A stretch of DNA of 60,750 bases from Lachnospiraceae bacterium (GTDB lineage Bacteria; Bacillota; Clostridia; Lachnospirales; Lachnospiraceae): contig JAILKH010000196.1 of assembly GCA_024693925.1 (NCBI GenBank), positions 1 to 60,750 of the forward strand, given 5' to 3'. The notes beneath the pieces are model-generated. The model did no database searches. It saw only the letters and a list, made by a program, of their open reading frames with translations, and was not told where the DNA came from. The translations under genes were made by a program, and so were the position numbers. Below, piece by piece: positions 57,145 through 60,750 of this stretch. Within the stretch, counting starts at the first letter, position 1, and the number at the start of each line of letters is the position of its first letter.

Positions 57145-57176
57145 ATACCATCCTGTTTATGCGGGGTGGTATTTTT
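57145..57176 (+). terminator. Terminator after lysS with an overlapping alternative stem
   Basis: ATACCATCC (57145-57153) pairs with GGGTGGTAT (57164-57172, one G-T pair), then a T run to 57176. The loop contains TTTATGCGG (57156-57164), perfectly complementary to CCGCATAAA at 57090-57098 right after the lysS stop, so a competing long-range stem is possible. Confidence 0.8.
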
Positions 57177-57193
57177 AATTTATTTTAAGTATT

Positions 57194-57222
57194 TTGGAAA
57201 TTTGCACTAAATGCAAATAATA
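57194..57222 (+). promoter_or_regulatory. Candidate promoter with embedded palindrome before the XRE gene
   Basis: TTGGAA (57194-57199), 17-base spacer, AATAAT (57217-57222). The spacer is filled by a 17-base inverted repeat TTTGCACTAAATGCAAA (57201-57217), a natural operator position for the XRE protein encoded 18 bases downstream. Transcription would begin near 57229, giving a very short leader. Confidence 0.5.
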
Positions 57223-57239
57223 ATTGATATTATATATGT

Positions 57240-58130
57240 ATGGCTGCGTATTTACCAAATAGTATCAGATACTATCGAAAACAAAACAAACTGAATCAGG
57301 AACAATTGGCACAGAAGCTGGATGTGAGTATCGGACAGCTTTCCAGATATGAAAGCGGGGAAAGTGTACTGTCATCGGATAAACTTCTTAAGCTTACTTC
57401 AATTTTTAATGTATCTGCCGAAGAGCTTTTGAAGAGAGATACGTTCAGGGAGGTAAATGATGAAGGCCTTCCCGTAATTGATATAAGTGAAGGCGAGGTA
57501 TGTAGAAGACAGCTGTTTTCAAGAGTAAATGATACTGCCTTGACTATTTATCCGGATGGTATAAGATTTTCAACTTCATGTGTCAGACAATGGCCGGAAA
57601 CAGAGTTTATACATATTGTGATCTTAAAGGAAGAAAAGTTATTGATCGTCCGGGCTAGAGAGGATGAAGACAGAGATGCGCAAAGATGGTCACGAATGAA
57701 GGATGATAGAAAATTCGGAAGAAAAATCGGCGGCAGAGAAGTTGTGATCAGACTATTTGATATGATGGGCTGGGCTAAAGGATTTACATACAAGATAAGC
57801 GGATATGTCGGAGTTAATAAGGATGATCCCACAGAGAAGATGTGGTATTTCGAATTATGCGATGCGGAAGGTTATCCTATGTCGCATAAAGCCAGAGAGA
57901 AGGCTGGAATAAATGATGATGAAATTGATAAGGATAATCTTGATTATCTTGATAATGTAGAGCTTCTTAAAGCAAAAGAGATTGAGAGACGTAAAAATAT
58001 CAAAGCCGAGGGTAAACCTCTCGGACCGATGAATCATTATGTCATATATCCGGATAAATGGGGGCAATATACTTTCGGATTACCCAGTCAGGATCATGAA
58101 ATAATACCATTGATCGGTTTCAAGACATAA
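57240..58130 (+). CDS. XRE-type regulator with a C-terminal domain shared with the recombinase
   Basis: 296 residues. Residues 5-63 are an HTH_3/XRE domain (SIRYYRKQNKLNQEQLAQKL and the recognition helix VSIGQLSRYESGES). Residues about 91-207 match a segment of the recombinase encoded next: ALTIYPDGIRFSTSC, followed by a strand pair, an Arg-rich turn, FDMMGW, YKISGYV and a final WYFEL. The last 90 residues are charged and end IPLIGFKT. No Shine-Dalgarno signal precedes the ATG, so the message may be leaderless or nearly so. It probably represses its own promoter and that of the recombinase, which lies 12 bases beyond in the same transcript. Confidence 0.88.
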   Translation: MAAYLPNSIRYYRKQNKLNQEQLAQKLDVSIGQLSRYESGESVLSSDKLLKLTSIFNVSAEELLKRDTFREVNDEGLPVIDISEGEVCRRQLFSRVNDTALTIYPDGIRFSTSCVRQWPETEFIHIVILKEEKLLIVRAREDEDRDAQRWSRMKDDRKFGRKIGGREVVIRLFDMMGWAKGFTYKISGYVGVNKDDPTEKMWYFELCDAEGYPMSHKAREKAGINDDEIDKDNLDYLDNVELLKAKEIERRKNIKAEGKPLGPMNHYVIYPDKWGQYTFGLPSQDHEIIPLIGFKT

Positions 58131-58142
58131 AGGATCAGAAAG

Positions 58143-60488
58143 ATGAGCAGTGGATATAACTCAAAAGAAGATATCAGGGAAATGCACAGAAAAGGTGCTG
58201 ATCTGAGTAAGATAAGCATAATTCCGTCCAAAGCCGGAAAGAAAAATCCCGGTTATGAAGAAGAACGACGAGTGGCAATATATTGCAGGGTATCTACCGA
58301 TGGCATATCTCAGACCCAATCATTTGAGACACAGAAAAGCTTTTATATAAATTATGTAAGAAATCATCCAGGTTGGAATCTTATAGGATTATATTCTGAT
58401 GAAGGATTATCCGCAACCAGCATGAAAAGCAGAAAAGGTCTTCAGATGATGTTACGGGACGCGCGGGCGGGTAAAATAGATCTGATAATCACCAAAAGTG
58501 TGTCCAGATTTAGCAGAAATGCAGATGATTTCAGGCAAATGGTAAAAGAACTCAAAAATCTGCCACGCCCTGTGGAGGTCTTTTTTGAAACAGAAAGATC
58601 CAGCACATTCGATCCGGCAATGGAACTTGTTATAACTATCCTCGCTATTTTTGCCGAGCAGGAAAGCATAAAAAAATCCGAAGCAATAACATCTGCCATA
58701 AGAATGCGATTTAAAAATGGTTTTTTTCTTGTTCCTGCATCATTGGGGTATAAACGTACAGGTGTCAATCGTATAGAAATAGATGAAGAAGAAGCCGAAA
58801 CCATAAAACTGATATATGATATGTATCTTGCAGGATATGCAGCATGTGAAATCTCAGAGATACTTATAAAACTGGGAAGAAGAAAGCATACACACATATA
58901 TACAGACGGACGGATCAAAGAAGGAGGTACCGACTGGACACCTTCGTATATAATGGAAATCCTTGAAAATGAAAAGAAATGTGGGGATGTGAGGGCGCAG
59001 AAAACGTATACTGTAGACTGCATGGAACATATTACAAGAAAAAACAACCTGGATGTCGATCAGTATTATGCGTTGGATCAGCATCCGGCAATTGTTTCGA
59101 GAGAAGATTTCTATCTGGCGCTTAAATTGAAAAAAAGCAATCGCGGAGGATGGAATAACGGCATACAGTTTCTTAAAACCTATTTGAACGGTGAGCTTAA
59201 AGGAAGTGTTTTGACTATTCCAAGATGGCATGGTTTTACAACAAGTGACTATATAAGAGCTTCACTGGTAGGTTATGGGATAGAGTTATCTGAAAATGAG
59301 ATCTATCCATATTATGTTTTAAATGCTATGAAATCGGTATGTAACAATGAGGATATCGATCAGCCCTCAGAGTATGACACTGAGGATAATGAGGCTGATC
59401 ACTTCTATGAAGTGTCGGAAGAAGAATTCTTAACTGCACCGTTGTATGTTGAAGAATCTGCTGAGGAAAATGATTCAGAAGATGACGAGCCGGAATACAG
59501 ACATCTGTTTGAGAAAATAAAGGATAAGATCGTAAAATCGGAAGCCGTAGAAGAAATGAGATACATGCCTGTAAGTGGAAGGCTTTTTAATATTAATCAG
59601 AAACCGTTGGTTACGATTGACAAATGCGGGCTGAAATTTAATAAAGCCTGCTATAAGACACTGCTTCATGACAGATTGAAAGGCGAAAGAATAGAGGTAT
59701 TGTATAATCCGATCAAAAATGTGATGCACATGAGGACAGCAGATGAAGGATCAACAGATGCGCATACACTGAAATGGATAAAAGCAGGAGCAGAGCATAT
59801 AAAAATGGTACGGTGCCCGGCAGAATCGCTGACGGCAGCAATATTTGACTGTGCAGAATGGGATACTGAAAAGAAATATAAAGCTCTCGGGTTTATGTGT
59901 GAGATAGAATCGGTAAGATACATGGTATTTGATCTGTCAGATCCAATAATATGTGTAATTACAAGCGGTCAGACAATGAAGAATGACAGATCAGGTCAAA
60001 CACAGGAGATAGATATTGACGTTGAAATTATGCCGGAAATAGAGAAAGGTGACAGTGAGATCCCGGAACAGGGTATTGAAGAGGAATATACAACCGGAAA
60101 AGTGGAAAACAAAAGCAGGGCAGTTTATTTCGAACAGAATAGAGCGATAAAAGAACATATTTCTATCAAAGATCATATCCGTGAAATGTATGACCCGAGG
60201 TTTATTAAGGAATTAAAAGAAAGAAATATCACTCCGGATGAAGGATGGGATTATTTACGCGGGATAATAAAATGGACTAATAATGGATTTCAGATCATGT
60301 CATCAGATTGGAAAGACAGATTTTCCGAGAAAACAGGTCAGGAATGTTTTTACGGGAATAATGAAGATACAGAAATAAAAGAAACGGTTACCGGCTGGAC
60401 GACTAACTATAGTTTTCCGTCCCGTAAAGAAATAGAAGAAAAGATACGCACGATGAGCAGGATGAAAGAAGCTTATGAAAATACTTAA
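58143..60488 (+). CDS. Large serine recombinase with an unusual C-terminal half
   Basis: 781 residues. The resolvase/invertase catalytic domain starts at about residue 40, with the nucleophile Ser51 in YCRVSTDGIS and the arginines in SVSRFSRN (residues 119-126). The alpha-E helix and the Recombinase domain follow (about 195-335, with LGYKRTG, NEKKCGDV and HPAIVSREDF). The usual four-cysteine zinc ribbon is not seen. An acidic linker (400-455) leads to a domain at about 478-605 that matches residues 91-207 of the XRE protein, then a 175-residue charged tail. It would insert or excise the element at the lysS 3' end. AAGGATC precedes the ATG. Confidence 0.92.
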   Translation: MSSGYNSKEDIREMHRKGADLSKISIIPSKAGKKNPGYEEERRVAIYCRVSTDGISQTQSFETQKSFYINYVRNHPGWNLIGLYSDEGLSATSMKSRKGLQMMLRDARAGKIDLIITKSVSRFSRNADDFRQMVKELKNLPRPVEVFFETERSSTFDPAMELVITILAIFAEQESIKKSEAITSAIRMRFKNGFFLVPASLGYKRTGVNRIEIDEEEAETIKLIYDMYLAGYAACEISEILIKLGRRKHTHIYTDGRIKEGGTDWTPSYIMEILENEKKCGDVRAQKTYTVDCMEHITRKNNLDVDQYYALDQHPAIVSREDFYLALKLKKSNRGGWNNGIQFLKTYLNGELKGSVLTIPRWHGFTTSDYIRASLVGYGIELSENEIYPYYVLNAMKSVCNNEDIDQPSEYDTEDNEADHFYEVSEEEFLTAPLYVEESAEENDSEDDEPEYRHLFEKIKDKIVKSEAVEEMRYMPVSGRLFNINQKPLVTIDKCGLKFNKACYKTLLHDRLKGERIEVLYNPIKNVMHMRTADEGSTDAHTLKWIKAGAEHIKMVRCPAESLTAAIFDCAEWDTEKKYKALGFMCEIESVRYMVFDLSDPIICVITSGQTMKNDRSGQTQEIDIDVEIMPEIEKGDSEIPEQGIEEEYTTGKVENKSRAVYFEQNRAIKEHISIKDHIREMYDPRFIKELKERNITPDEGWDYLRGIIKWTNNGFQIMSSDWKDRFSEKTGQECFYGNNEDTEIKETVTGWTTNYSFPSRKEIEEKIRTMSRMKEAYENT

Positions 60489-60502
60489 TCTTCTTTTGTA
60501 AA

Positions 60503-60619
60503 ATGAAATTACTTTTAAGAGGATTAACAGGATATGGAATTGACAGGCTTATAGGTATTTCGACGGATAGTTTGTCAATTAGGGATGTGTTGTTGTTCCC
60601 GACGTTAAAATCGCTATAA
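60503..60619 (+). pseudogene. Displaced lysS 3' fragment, open as a 38-codon frame
   Basis: An in-frame ATG at 60503 opens a frame of 38 codons that ends MKLLLRGLTGYGIDRLIG... and TLKSL, covering the right lysS tail copy. There is no Shine-Dalgarno signal, so translation is unlikely. Residues corresponding to motif 3 of LysRS remain partly recognisable (GYGIDRL). It is the fragment displaced or carried by the element. Confidence 0.6.
60530..60619 (+). repeat. lysS tail, right copy (candidate attR)
   Basis: The 90 bases correspond column by column with 56999-57088, ending in the same TCGCTNTAA. Most mismatches fall in third codon positions except for a short block of four codons (IGIS against TMLL) and one at the turn (L against P). 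The perfect match ACGGATAGT is at 60563-60571. Confidence 0.8.
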
Positions 60620-60620
60620 A

Positions 60621-60690
60621 GACGGACTAGGACACATCAGGACACAGCGTGACGTGGCGAGACGGAAACAGTCGTCGCAGGACGGAATGA
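60621..60690. repeat. GAC-rich tract with ten-base rhythm, unexplained
   Basis: GAC begins at 60621, 60631, 60641, 60651, 60661 and 60681, every ten bases except 60671, which reads GTC. Units: GACGGACTAG, GACACATCAG, GACACAGCGT, GACGTGGCGA, GACGGAAACA and so on. The stretch is clearly GC-richer than its surroundings and starts one base after the lysS fragment's stop. It may be a binding array, part of an RNA, or chance. In 60620-60750 I see no clear gene. Confidence 0.4.
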
Positions 60691-60712
60691 TCGGGTTCGA
60701 CCCAGATCCCGA
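60691..60712 (+). other. T-arm-like hairpin downstream of the element
   Basis: TCGGG (60691-60695) and CCCGA (60708-60712) pair around TTCGACCCAGAT, which contains TTCGA as in a tRNA T-loop but with too many loop bases for a real tRNA. No full tRNA can be folded with the surrounding bases. Confidence 0.3.
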
Positions 60713-60750
60713 GTCACAAAGTGGACGCTCACGGAAGTTCATGTAAAAAT

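Larger units (their letters stand above)
57032..60571 (+). mobile_element. Minimal serine-recombinase integrative element in the 3' end of lysS
   Basis: A unit of about 3.5 kb that holds only the XRE-type regulator and the serine recombinase, both on the lysS strand, bounded by two copies of the lysS tail. The limits given are the perfect nine-base match ACGGATAGT (57032-57040 and 60563-60571) in each copy, the likely crossover region. The host reading frame is restored by the left copy. Excision would recreate a single lysS tail. No relaxase, replication gene or cargo is visible, so it would be an insertion sequence-like element or a remnant of a larger one. The exact ends are inferred. Confidence 0.6.

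Noticed and set aside
58143-60488. Phage integrase of a prophage
   Set aside because: No phage structural, replication or lysis gene is found on either side within the window.
56999-60619. Reading the lysS repeats as a simple tandem gene duplication
   Set aside because: Only the last 90 bases are duplicated and the gap holds a recombinase and its regulator, which a plain duplication would not explain.
60621-60690. CRISPR-like or iteron array
   Set aside because: Units are only ten bases and share only GAC; there are no conserved repeats with unique spacers.
60620-60750. A tRNA or tmRNA 3' end at the right edge
   Set aside because: TTCGA and GC-rich arms are present, but the loop is too long and no acceptor stem or CCA can be paired.

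Overview
The window looks like a chromosomal segment of a low-to-moderate G+C Gram-positive anaerobe, most likely a member of the Lachnospiraceae (Clostridia). The reasons are an S-box leader before metK, a eukaryote-like isoleucyl-tRNA synthetase, rubredoxin and flavodoxin genes, a rhythmic AT-rich codon usage (ATA, AGA, GAT), a SleB-type cell-wall hydrolase, and several small proteins of a kind I remember from Lachnospiraceae. No rRNA, tRNA or CRISPR array was found.

Layout. 1-460: start of a thioredoxin-like lipoprotein gene running off the left edge. 885-1352: OhrR/MarR peroxide-type regulator. 1380-9573: a sugar-uptake and oxidation island. A minus-strand block (two paralogous Gfo/Idh/MocA oxidoreductases flanking a sugar-phosphate isomerase-like protein, then an AraC regulator) is divergent from an LplB/LplC/solute-binding-protein ABC importer. 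9742-13503: TetR regulator followed by an operon for an NhaC-type antiporter, a metallo-beta-lactamase/rubredoxin fusion and a small flavodoxin. 13521-15209: a decayed patch beginning with a small REP-like hairpin, then a frame-broken ParB/HAD-like gene and a frame-broken zinc-ribbon gene. 15245-34119: mostly housekeeping and metabolism (prolyl-tRNA editing protein, aldo/keto reductase, OGG-type glycosylase, YgiQ radical SAM protein, nagA, patatin, pncB, ileS, glycogen phosphorylase, a C39-like protein, an M15 peptidase lipoprotein, an aconitase-family hydratase). 34195-43398: an EF-hand-like protein, a small alarmone synthetase, a tail-anchored coiled-coil protein, an M23/G5/LysM cell-wall enzyme, murA, an HD-GYP protein, and metK under a SAM-I riboswitch. 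43564-57088: dnaE, pfkA, an rRNA/tRNA methyltransferase, proC, a SleB hydrolase, argF, two small proteins, coaX, dusB, greA and lysS.

The most unusual part is 57000-60620. The 3' end of lysS occurs twice. The 90 bases ending at the lysS stop codon (56999-57088) reappear, diverged but in frame and ending with the same last residues and stop codon, at 60530-60619. Between the two copies lies a compact two-gene unit: an XRE-type DNA-binding protein and, 12 bases later, a 781-residue serine recombinase. The two proteins share a further domain of about 120 residues, found after the HTH in one and after the recombinase domains in the other. The recombinase shows no cysteine zinc ribbon at the usual place. 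I read this as a minimal integrative element that targets the 3' end of lysS and replaces it with its own in-frame copy, so the essential gene stays intact. Its regulator and recombinase probably recognise the same thing (DNA, RNA or each other) through the shared domain. Just beyond the second lysS tail is a GC-richer, GAC-rich tract with a roughly 10-base rhythm that I cannot explain.

All gene functions are inferred by reading the translated sequence and recalling family motifs; no database search was run.
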